Assembly (NCBI GenBank): GCA_009776375.1
Contig: WRNW01000005.1
Span: 1 to 36,237, forward strand
Reading direction: 5' to 3'
Source: Candidatus Saccharimonadota bacterium
Lineage (GTDB): Bacteria; Patescibacteriota; Saccharimonadia; Saccharimonadales; Saccharimonadaceae
Length of the DNA stretch: 36,237 nucleotides
A program made the position numbers and the translations under genes. Position 1 is the stretch's first letter; the number at the start of each line of letters is the position of its first letter. Positions 7,969 to 16,035 of the stretch are shown here, in pieces. The notes beneath the pieces are model-generated. The model was not told the DNA's origin, made no database searches, and saw only the letters and a list, made by a program, of their open reading frames with translations.

Positions 7969-8146
7969 ATTGCGCGCGCAACGTCCTTGTCCAACGCGAG
8001 ACGCGTCTACGGTTATTCACCTACTCGCTTCGCTCGGACAGGCCGCCACGCGCCCGACAAAACTACTATATCATACTGCCGTCAGGATCGCAGCATTTCT
8101 TGATCAAATTTAGTTCAAGAATAAAGGTTCGCTCGAGATTTTACTT

Positions 8147-9373
8147 TTACAGCGTTTCTCGTTCGAAAGTTTTGCGCGAGACCCAGATTATTTGCGTACC
8201 GATGATGACGCTGCCGAGAACTAGCGCCAGTAGAGCATCGTAGTTATAACCCGAATTCGTGCTCTCAGAAACCTGATAAAAACCCGTCGACGGGGTGGTG
8301 ATTATGGTAAGATCACCGCGACCAGGTTCGTCCTCGGTCGTCACCGCGACGATTTGCGAACAGTCGTCGCTTGTGACTGCGACGGCGACCAGTTGATCGT
8401 CCACAGCAAAAGTCACATAGGCTGTGGCCGTGAAATCACCAGCGCTAGCGTACTGATATTCGAAAATATTATCCGTCGCCACCAAATCAAACCCATCACC
8501 AAAGTCCATTTTGTACTCAATAACGGTGGCATCGTCGTCGGTCGTGAGTGGGGTAATCGTGAATTTAACATCCCGCATCGTGGTCCGCTCAACTGCTAGG
8601 GCTTGACAAACATACACAAAATCATTATCTGGCGGAGGCGGCAATTGGGGTTCGCCAAAATCTAGCCACATGTCGTTGATGACGATATCATCGTCCAGGG
8701 TTTCGCCCGCACCAACCTTCATTCGGGGAATTTCATACTCACCCGCTTCGTTGATCGTGTAATATTCGTAAGTTCCGTGATTCGTTTCCCAACGAACAGT
8801 AAAAGTCACATCCTCAGTAACGATCACCGTCAAAGTATTACCACTATTAGTATCATAATCAATCGTGATGATTGGCTCGGTCTCGCCGACCAAATAGATA
8901 TCATAACCGTGATTTTGCCCGTGACCGCGTCGATAGATCACCGCGCTGAGTTCATTGCCGTCCTGATCATAGATCACCACTGACATATGTGCACCATCAT
9001 TATTTAGTTCGGTGATTTTTGGTTTGCTGTCCCAATGATCCGAAGAGCTCTCACCACCAACCAAATGACTGTGATGATTGGCCGGATCATATTGATTAAC
9101 GCCCAAAATTCCGCTCAAGCTAGCTATCTCAAACGTTGTCATCAAATCTGCATCGGTCTGATCCTCTTCAACAGATTCCTCATCCTCCTGCGATGCGTCA
9201 GTATCTACTTCGACTGCGACCGCTTCGATTTCAGTTTCAGTTTCCGTCAGCTCCTCTGCCCAAGCCATCTGCGCCGGCGAACCGACTACTAGCAGCATGG
9301 TCATCAAGACAGCGACCACTACGTTGCGGATTTTTTTGACCCTAAATCCAATTTTATTGTTAGTATAACCCAT
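8147..9373 (-). CDS. Predicted surface-anchored protein with a PKD-like domain
   Basis: N-terminal hydrophobic segment VVVAVLMTMLLVVGSPAQMAWA, PKD-like VIEYKMDFGDGFDLVATDNIFEYQYASAGDFTATAYVTF, C-terminal TM LLALVLGSVIIGTQIIWV then RKTFERETL. ATG 9373 has SD gaggtgag. Confidence 0.75.
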   Translation of the reverse strand: MGYTNNKIGFRVKKIRNVVVAVLMTMLLVVGSPAQMAWAEELTETETEIEAVAVEVDTDASQEDEESVEEDQTDADLMTTFEIASLSGILGVNQYDPANHHSHLVGGESSSDHWDSKPKITELNNDGAHMSVVIYDQDGNELSAVIYRRGHGQNHGYDIYLVGETEPIITIDYDTNSGNTLTVIVTEDVTFTVRWETNHGTYEYYTINEAGEYEIPRMKVGAGETLDDDIVINDMWLDFGEPQLPPPPDNDFVYVCQALAVERTTMRDVKFTITPLTTDDDATVIEYKMDFGDGFDLVATDNIFEYQYASAGDFTATAYVTFAVDDQLVAVAVTSDDCSQIVAVTTEDEPGRGDLTIITTPSTGFYQVSESTNSGYNYDALLALVLGSVIIGTQIIWVSRKTFERETL

Positions 9374-9518
9374 ATAACTCACCTCGTTTTACCTTTCTCA
9401 ACCTCTAGTTGATAAATTATTGTATCAAGATATTACTACTACACAACATATTTGTCAATAAGAAAATATTATTGCATAATGATAATGTTTATTTTCGAAA
9501 AGGCTGTGAGTTTCGTTA

Positions 9519-9649
9519 TTGCTTTACCTGGGAAAGGATGATATGATGTGACAATGAATTACGCGATGAATATTCATACCCACGCCTTGCCGAGTTGACC
9601 GGTGTTTCTTCTCTTTAGTTGAAACAAGCGCCGATCACTCGGCGTTTTT
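9519..9649 (+). promoter_or_regulatory. Candidate leader-peptide transcription attenuator upstream of dapF-like/hisS
   Basis: TTGCTT-17-TATGAT promoter. Mini-ORF 9554-9598 encodes MNYAMNIHTHALPS*. Terminator-like hairpin CGCCGA-tcac-TCGGCG-TTTTT (9629-9649). GCCGAGT (9589-9595) is complementary to ACTCGGC (9637-9643). Confidence 0.6.
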
Positions 9650-9680
9650 GATATATCAAGTTTGAATTTTAGGAGAGAAA

Positions 9681-10415
9681 ATGATCGAATATTTAATCAC
9701 AGCCGCTGGCGGCAATGCCACGATTATCCAGGAATTGGCCAAAATGCCTGGCGATCCGACCGCACGCGGCCGGGAACTAATGGCCCGTTGGCCGATGGCC
9801 GAGCAAGCCGGATTCTTGCTGCGACACCAGCGTTATTTCGCGATGGCGGGTGGTGAATTTTGCGGCAATGCTGTTCGCGCGGCGGCAATTTTACTGAACA
9901 ATTTTCGCTCGGGTGTGGTCGAATTTAGGGTTTCGGGCTTTTCTGGAATCGTCTCGACTCAGGTCAAACGACGAACAAATAAGCGTTTTTTCGTGACAGC
10001 GACTTTCCCGAATCTACCGATCAAAATCCGTAAAACCATCCAAAACAACCGCACAGTTTCTATCGTTGACCTGGGCGGAATCGTGCACGTCGTCATCGCG
10101 GCCGCTGTGCCAAACAACATCGCCACGATCCAGACGCGCATTATCAACGATCTGGGTTTGGCTGATCGATCGGCTGTTGGCACGATTTGGCTCGAACGCA
10201 TTAAGGAAAAAGTATCGATCACGCCGATTGTCTGGGTGCGGGATACCGGCACGCTGTTTTCTGAAACCGCCTGTGGTTCGGGCGCCATCGCCGCCGCGAT
10301 TGTCGCCGGTGCGCGGCAAATCATCCAACCGACTGGCCAAACCATCACGGTCGATATTGGTGCCGGCGTGGTTCGCCTGTCCAGTGTGATCGAAGTGGTA
10401 GATGTGTTAAAATAA
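9681..10415 (+). CDS. DapF-fold amino-acid epimerase/racemase (possibly CntK-like)
   Basis: MAGGEFCGNAVRAAAILL and ETACGSGAIAAAI carry the two catalytic-Cys motifs of the DapF superfamily. SD aggag before ATG 9681. Confidence 0.8.
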   Translation: MIEYLITAAGGNATIIQELAKMPGDPTARGRELMARWPMAEQAGFLLRHQRYFAMAGGEFCGNAVRAAAILLNNFRSGVVEFRVSGFSGIVSTQVKRRTNKRFFVTATFPNLPIKIRKTIQNNRTVSIVDLGGIVHVVIAAAVPNNIATIQTRIINDLGLADRSAVGTIWLERIKEKVSITPIVWVRDTGTLFSETACGSGAIAAAIVAGARQIIQPTGQTITVDIGAGVVRLSSVIEVVDVLK

Positions 10416-10430
10416 TACGAGAGGAGAATT

Positions 10431-11702
10431 ATGAACTTAAATCTACAACCCTACAAAGGCACGCGCGATATTTATCCCGAGGATATGCGATTGCGCCAAT
10501 ATATTTTCGACACTTGGCGAAAGGTGGTCGAGAGTTTTGGTTATGAAAAGTATGATGTGCCAATTCTCGAACCGCTCGAACTCTACGCGGCGAAAACTGG
10601 CGAAGAAATCGTCAACGAACAAACCTATGTTTTTAACGATCGCGGTGATCGTCGCGTCACGATTCGTCCGGAAATGACACCGTCGGTGGCGCGGATGGTC
10701 GCGGCTCGACGTCAGGAAATTCCGCTGCCAGCGCGCCTCTATTCGATCGCTAATTTCATGCGCTATGAACGTCCACAAAAGGGTCGCGAGCGCGAATTTT
10801 GGCAACTCAACGTCGATATTTTTGGCGTGGCGGATACGCGGGCTGACATCGAGGTCGTATCGATCGCCGATCAAATCCTCCGCGAATTTGGCGCCGGACC
10901 AGAAATGTACACGATCCTACTTAACGATCGTCGGCTGACGGACTATATCATGCGCGACTATTTGGGTCTAACCGAAGCCCAGGCCAGCGCGATGATCAAA
11001 TTGTTCGATCGTCGTAAAAAAATCAGCGAGGCGGATTTCGATGCCCAGGTCGCCGAAATTGCTCCTGAAAATACTTCCGAAACTTTGGCTAAAATTCAGA
11101 AAATCACAGAGGTGAACAATCTCGACGATGTGCCCACAGGCGCGCCGATAAATGACCTTCAAAAAGTCCTCGCGACACTGACGAAAAAGGGTATCAACGC
11201 CAAGTACGATCCGACGCTAATGCGCGGTTTTGATTACTACACCGGTATCGTCTTTGAAGTATTCGATCAAAATCCCGACAACAATCGCTCGATGTTCGGC
11301 GGTGGACGCTATGACGGACTGGTCGGATTGTTCGGCGTCGAAGACCTCCCGGTCGTCGGTTTTGCCCCGGGCGAAACGACCATGATCGAGTTTTTGCGGG
11401 CCTGGAACTTGCTACCAAAACTATCGCCGACGACGACCATCGTCATTGCGCCGATCGGCGAGGTGGATGTGACCGCTGTGGCCGATCAGTTACGCGCCGC
11501 GGGAATTAACGTGGCCATCGATTTCACCGATCGAAAACTCGACAAGGTTATCAAATCTGCCGTCAAATCCGGCGCACCGTATCTCATGATCATCGGCGAG
11601 GACGAAATCACATCGAACCAATTTAAACTGAAAAACCTGAGCGAGGAAACTGAAAAAACTCTATCGATTGATCAAATTGTTGACATCGTGGCGCGATCGT
11701 AG
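10431..11702 (+). CDS. hisS: Histidyl-tRNA synthetase
   Basis: YKGTRDIYPEDMRLRQYIFDTW, RPEMTPSVARMVA, RYERPQKGREREFWQLNVDIFG, GGGRYDGLVGLFG. Confidence 0.95.
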   Translation: MNLNLQPYKGTRDIYPEDMRLRQYIFDTWRKVVESFGYEKYDVPILEPLELYAAKTGEEIVNEQTYVFNDRGDRRVTIRPEMTPSVARMVAARRQEIPLPARLYSIANFMRYERPQKGREREFWQLNVDIFGVADTRADIEVVSIADQILREFGAGPEMYTILLNDRRLTDYIMRDYLGLTEAQASAMIKLFDRRKKISEADFDAQVAEIAPENTSETLAKIQKITEVNNLDDVPTGAPINDLQKVLATLTKKGINAKYDPTLMRGFDYYTGIVFEVFDQNPDNNRSMFGGGRYDGLVGLFGVEDLPVVGFAPGETTMIEFLRAWNLLPKLSPTTTIVIAPIGEVDVTAVADQLRAAGINVAIDFTDRKLDKVIKSAVKSGAPYLMIIGEDEITSNQFKLKNLSEETEKTLSIDQIVDIVARS

Positions 11703-11708
11703 TATGCT
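11680..11708 (+). promoter_or_regulatory. Sigma70-type promoter for the HD-domain gene, inside the 3' end of hisS
   Basis: TTGACA (11680-11685), 17-bp spacer, TATGCT (11703-11708). Confidence 0.55.
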
Positions 11709-11741
11709 GTAGCGACCTATTTTATAGAGTAAGGAGTTGAG

Positions 11742-12386
11742 TTGCCAAAATCCACCACACCTGGGGGGGGGTCGTTACCTGAAACCGGTTTAGAGTTGAT
11801 CGAGGCCGCGTGGGAATTTGCCGCGGCGGCGCATGACGACCAAGAATACGGCGAGGGCACAGGTTTACCGTACAGTTACCACTTGGCCCAGGTAGCACTC
11901 AAACTTCTTGAACTCGGCTACGACGCGTGTACTATTGCGGCGGGAATTTTGCACGATGTCGTAGAGGACGTTAAAGGCGTAACCTTCCAAGATTTAGAAG
12001 AAGCAGGATTCCCCGAGCCAGTTGTTGTAGGTGTAAAGGGGATGACTTATTTTGCTAACGGGGAAAAGAATAAGGAGCGCAGACGACAAGACAAAGTAGC
12101 CCAGGCGAAAGGAAATCCGATTTCCTGGGTGGTGAAATATGTGGATTCGTGGTGTAACCGAGAAGCTAGCCATGACTGGCCTAAAGCAGACGATCCTAGA
12201 GGCGAGCGCTCTTTCGAGAAATATGACAAGAACGTCAAAGAGCTCGAGGTAGACTTGCCATTGCCAGAACAGATTCAAGAGCATCTAGGTGACCTAGCCA
12301 TTAGTTCACTCAGCGAGGATGATCGATCTACGCTGAGCACTATGTTCACCGGGAAAATTGATGATGCGTGCAATCGAGCAGCATGA
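11742..12386 (+). CDS. SpoT/MESH1-like HD-domain protein (putative small alarmone hydrolase) with G9 tract after the start
   Basis: TTG start after aaggag. AAHDDQ...GLPYSYHLAQVALKLLELGYDACTIAAGILHDVVEDV...VKYVDSWCN resembles SpoT/RSH hydrolase motifs. In-frame G9 at 11763-11771 encodes GGG. Confidence 0.75.
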   Translation: MPKSTTPGGGSLPETGLELIEAAWEFAAAAHDDQEYGEGTGLPYSYHLAQVALKLLELGYDACTIAAGILHDVVEDVKGVTFQDLEEAGFPEPVVVGVKGMTYFANGEKNKERRRQDKVAQAKGNPISWVVKYVDSWCNREASHDWPKADDPRGERSFEKYDKNVKELEVDLPLPEQIQEHLGDLAISSLSEDDRSTLSTMFTGKIDDACNRAA

Positions 12387-12432
12387 AGTGCAACTTCCTT
12401 AACGAGATAGTTTCTGTTACAATACTTTCATC

Positions 12433-13713
12433 ATGAAACATACGAGGAAAGATTTAGGCAATAACAAAATCGAATATCGCGTCGAAATTGCGCCAGAAGA
12501 TGTGGCGCGACATCACAATGCGGCGGTAAAGAAACTATCGCGTGATGTGAGAGTCGCCGGATTTCGAAAAGGTCACGTTCCGCCGGAAATCGCCGCGAAG
12601 CATGTCGATCCGAGCGCGCTCAACGACCAAGCCGTCAACACGGCCGTCAACGCGACGCTCGTCGAATTGATCAACGTCGAGCAGCTCCAATTGCTCGACC
12701 GGCCCGACGTGACTGTTACCAAATTCGTACCGGCTCAAACTTTGGAATTCACCGCGGTGATGCAAATCGTTCCGTCGGTCAAATTGGCGAATCCGAAAAA
12801 ACTAACGGCCAAAAAACCACCGGTCACCATCGATAGCCAGGACGTCGACGCAGTCATCGAACGTCTGCGCACCAACTCGGCGACTAAAAAAGAGGTCAAA
12901 CGCGCTGCCGAGAACGGCGATGAAGTGTTGATCGACTTTACCGGGATAAAGGACGGCGTCGAGTTCGATGGTGGCCAGGCGAAGGATTATACTTTGGTGC
13001 TCGGTTCGAATTCCCTTATTCCAGGATTCGAAGATGGCATCGTCGGTCAAAAATCCGGCGCGAAATTCGATTTACCACTCAAATTTCCAAAGGATTACGG
13101 TGTGAAAAACCTGGCTGGCGCAGCGGTTGTCTTTAAAATCGTTCTGAAAAAAGTTAGTTCTGTCAAACTACCCGAACTCGACGACAAATTCGCGTCGACC
13201 GTCGCGCCGGATTTCAAAACGTTGATCGATCTACGAAACGATATCAAAAAAGGACTGACCGCTCGCGCCGAACAAGAATCCCTCCAAAAATTCCAAAACA
13301 ATTTGCTCGACGAACTAGTGGAAAAATCCACAGTCGAAGTGCCAGAAATCTTGATCGAGGATCAATCAACGGCGCTCGAAAAACAATTTAGCGAGAATTT
13401 GGCGTATCGCGGATTGACTGTGGACAAATATTTGGAACAAGAAAAACTGACGCGCGACGAGTGGGTCGAAAAAGAGCTTCGCCCAGCGGCCGAGAAACGC
13501 GCCAAAACCGGCCTGGCGATTGCCCAATTAACCCGCGAGTGGGGAATCACGGTCAGTGACGAGGAAGTCGCCGCCGCGCAAGCGCGCATTCTCGCCCAAT
13601 ATAACGATCCAAAACTGATCGAACGCTTCAGCTCGCCCGAAGCGCTAGACCAAATCAGAAACGATCTCGCCATCGCCAAGGTGCTGCAGCGGTTGGCCGA
13701 GCTGAACAGCTAA
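12433..13713 (+). CDS. tig: Trigger factor
   Basis: VAGFRKGHVPPEI; PPIase-like GDEVLIDFTGIKDGVEFDGGQAKDYTLVLGSNSLIPGFEDGIVG; C-terminal chaperone domain. Confidence 0.95.
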   Translation: MKHTRKDLGNNKIEYRVEIAPEDVARHHNAAVKKLSRDVRVAGFRKGHVPPEIAAKHVDPSALNDQAVNTAVNATLVELINVEQLQLLDRPDVTVTKFVPAQTLEFTAVMQIVPSVKLANPKKLTAKKPPVTIDSQDVDAVIERLRTNSATKKEVKRAAENGDEVLIDFTGIKDGVEFDGGQAKDYTLVLGSNSLIPGFEDGIVGQKSGAKFDLPLKFPKDYGVKNLAGAAVVFKIVLKKVSSVKLPELDDKFASTVAPDFKTLIDLRNDIKKGLTARAEQESLQKFQNNLLDELVEKSTVEVPEILIEDQSTALEKQFSENLAYRGLTVDKYLEQEKLTRDEWVEKELRPAAEKRAKTGLAIAQLTREWGITVSDEEVAAAQARILAQYNDPKLIERFSSPEALDQIRNDLAIAKVLQRLAELNS

Positions 13714-13730
13714 TTTCATTGTGCTCATGC

Positions 13731-13759
13731 TTGCAGCTTCGACCAAGCAGTGCTAGCAT
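13731..13759 (+). promoter_or_regulatory. Promoter for the 13783 gene
   Basis: TTGCAG (13731-13736), 17-bp spacer ending TGC, TAGCAT (13754-13759). Confidence 0.45.
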
Positions 13760-13782
13760 GGGTTGACTATGGAGCAAAAGTG

Positions 13783-14496
13783 ATGGCTGGAATACCGGGC
13801 AGTGGTGGCGGGGGGGGGCATGGTTCTGTTGATGAAATTCCGACGGCTTGTGGACGAGAGTGCAATTATTACCAACAGCGGTTTGACTTAGGCAGATGCA
13901 AACGAACTGACCACCTGTTTAGTGATGACGACGGTTCGCAAGTTCATTTATCGCAAGGATTACCGAGACAATGCCCGTTCAATAAAGATTCTTCGGTCCT
14001 ATTCGCCACGATCACGGCGGAATATGCGGGCGGTGAAAACGGTCGGATTACTGACAAAGGACAAGGCAGAGTCGACTTTCTCGCCACGATAATCATGCAA
14101 TGTGTCAAAGAAGAAAGGCCATCAGAGATGGCGAATATCCAATATGTGATGTCTTCGCTAGGCGGTCCTAATGACACCATCCATCATGTTCGAGATGCAA
14201 TATCAACACATGAAATCCCTCAGCGTGGAACGGAGGTCCTGGGGAATAGAAGCGAAGAGTCTTTGTCTAATGACTATGAAGAATATGACATGGCGAGCAC
14301 CGTGAGAGAAATGTTAGAATCTCGTCTCGGCGGGGTGGTTGTGGCAATTGTCGAATCCAAAAAAGAACTAGAGGAACTGGCTGGGGAATATGGTATAGAC
14401 CCCGAGCAGATCAAGAATAGTGCTTTTGCAGCCAGGTTGTTTATGGCTGCTAAAAAGAGTTTGCCAATCGAGCTAGCGTTGGAACCAAGCGCGTGA
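13783..14496 (+). CDS. Hypothetical Cys-motif protein with G9 tract near the start
   Basis: ATG 13783 with ggag upstream. MAGIPGSGGGGGHGSVDEIPTACGRECNYYQQRFDLGRC... G9 at 13810-13818 is in frame. Confidence 0.75.
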   Translation: MAGIPGSGGGGGHGSVDEIPTACGRECNYYQQRFDLGRCKRTDHLFSDDDGSQVHLSQGLPRQCPFNKDSSVLFATITAEYAGGENGRITDKGQGRVDFLATIIMQCVKEERPSEMANIQYVMSSLGGPNDTIHHVRDAISTHEIPQRGTEVLGNRSEESLSNDYEEYDMASTVREMLESRLGGVVVAIVESKKELEELAGEYGIDPEQIKNSAFAARLFMAAKKSLPIELALEPSA

Positions 14497-14511
14497 GCGA
14501 GTCTAATTAGA

Positions 14512-14553
14512 AAGCTCCGTTCTCGCAGTAACAGTAGTGCAAGAACGGAGCTT
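14512..14553 (+). repeat. Conserved palindromic hairpin element, copy 3
   Basis: aagctccgttctcgcagtaacagtagtgcaagaacggagctt. Confidence 0.85.
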
Positions 14554-14609
14554 ATAACATTTGTAATATAATCTTTGACTTGCTTGGCGGGATTGCTTAT
14601 AATGGTTGT

Positions 14610-14891
14610 ATGGCAAGATTAACTGATGATGAAATTGCGCGACTGGTTCGATATATGGAGAAGCGGTTTAAGGAAAGTGACGCAAAACATGATGTTGCGC
14701 ATGAGAAATTGTTCAAACGATTCGATCGAGTGGATAATATTTTGGATGGATTAGTCGGTGATGTCAAGGCGCTCAAGGAAGAGAATGATGTTCGCGCCTA
14801 TGCTACGAGGCGGATTGACGATGCGTTGGACGATCACGAATCTCGCATCAAGCAGTTGGAAAATCTAGAGCTGGGTCGCCAAGCAGCTTGA
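14610..14891 (+). CDS. Hypothetical coiled-coil protein
   Basis: MARLTDDEIARLVRYMEKRFKESDAKHDVAHEKLFKRFDRVDNIL... Promoter TTGACT-17-TATAAT ends 6 nt before the ATG. Confidence 0.7.
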   Translation: MARLTDDEIARLVRYMEKRFKESDAKHDVAHEKLFKRFDRVDNILDGLVGDVKALKEENDVRAYATRRIDDALDDHESRIKQLENLELGRQAA

Positions 14892-14965
14892 TACTTTTTA
14901 CAATAATCATCTAAGTTGCTGTGCGAGAACTTGACAGAATCGCCAAAATTTGTCACAATCGGGAC

Positions 14966-15571
14966 ATGAGTAAACCAGCGAGTTATTTGGTGCCGACAGT
15001 GGTTGAAAAATCCTACGATGGTGAGCGAGCCTATGACATTTATTCGCGCCTGCTAAAGGATCGGATTGTTTTTATTGGTGACGAAGTTAACGAAACGACG
15101 GCGAATTTGGTGGTGGCGCAGCTACTTTTTCTAGCCTCGGAGGATTCCAAGGCCGACATTAACCTCTACATCAACTGTCCCGGCGGGTCGGTTTACGATG
15201 GGCTGGCGATCTATGACACAATGAATTTCGTACCTTGCGACGTGGCGACCTATGGCATCGGCCTCCAGGCGTCGATGGGCGCGTTTCTCCTATCATCTGG
15301 CGCGAAAGGCAAACGATTCATGTTGCCGAACGCTAAAACGATGATCCATCAACCATCCAGCGGTACCCGCGGCAAGGTGACCGATATGGAAATTGACCTG
15401 CGCGAATCAGTTAATTTGAAAGAAAAATTGGCGAAAATCCTCGCCACTAACACTGGCCAAAAAATTGAGAAAATCAAGGACGATATGGAACGCGACTATT
15501 GGATGACCGCCGACGAAGCCAAGCAATACGGCCTCATCGATCAAGTCTTGACAAAGCATAAACGGGCATGA
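14966..15571 (+). CDS. clpP: ATP-dependent Clp protease proteolytic subunit
   Basis: [24 protein letters not shown]...[18 protein letters not shown]...[33 protein letters not shown]. Confidence 0.96.
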   Translation: MSKPASYLVPTVVEKSYDGERAYDIYSRLLKDRIVFIGDEVNETTANLVVAQLLFLASEDSKADINLYINCPGGSVYDGLAIYDTMNFVPCDVATYGIGLQASMGAFLLSSGAKGKRFMLPNAKTMIHQPSSGTRGKVTDMEIDLRESVNLKEKLAKILATNTGQKIEKIKDDMERDYWMTADEAKQYGLIDQVLTKHKRA

Positions 15572-15584
15572 TAGGGTACTTGGC

Positions 15585-15818
15585 GTGAGTGAACATGAAG
15601 ACGTCACAGAAGAATATAAAAAGATTGAGAGAGTCAGGTTTTTAAAGAAGCTCGGAAAAATCGCGCTGACTGGCCTGACTAGTGGTGCGGTTTTGTCGTT
15701 CGTTGCCGAATTGGCAGGCACTGAACCATTTCCACTCCCAGCCATAATCTGTGCCAGCGCTTTAGCTATGGGCGTTATGGCTCTTAATCTCTTTGTGCAA
15801 AAATCAGCAGATCCTTAA
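15585..15818 (+). CDS. Hypothetical small membrane protein
   Basis: GTG start. Hydrophobic segments ALTGLTSGAVLSFVAEL and LPAIICASALAMGVMALNLFV. TTGACA-18-TAGGGT promoter ends 7 nt upstream. Confidence 0.55.
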   Translation: MSEHEDVTEEYKKIERVRFLKKLGKIALTGLTSGAVLSFVAELAGTEPFPLPAIICASALAMGVMALNLFVQKSADP

Positions 15819-15880
15819 CTGGGGATGACAATTAACAAATCTGGTCGCAGGCCAAGGTTTAGCGGTTCCAAAAATCATGC

Positions 15881-15909
15881 TTGACACGCCAAACCAACTC
15901 GTGTAAAAT
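15881..15909 (+). promoter_or_regulatory. rpoBC promoter
   Basis: TTGACA (15881-15886), 17-bp spacer, TAAAAT (15904-15909), followed by a roughly 120-nt leader. Confidence 0.65.
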
Positions 15910-16035
15910 GTTCAGCAATGAAGTAGTGTAAGTCTGTTTGGCGTACCTGTCGTGGCGGACGGGTTTTGTTAGTTTGCAAACAGAATTAGTTCCTTCGCGC
16001 CGCCCAAGTTAACAATTTTAACCCTAGGAGCAAGC

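Noticed and set aside
8354-9339. Plus-strand ORFs opposite the PKD-like gene
   Set aside because: The minus-strand ORF has signal, PKD-like and TM features; the opposite frames lack coding character.
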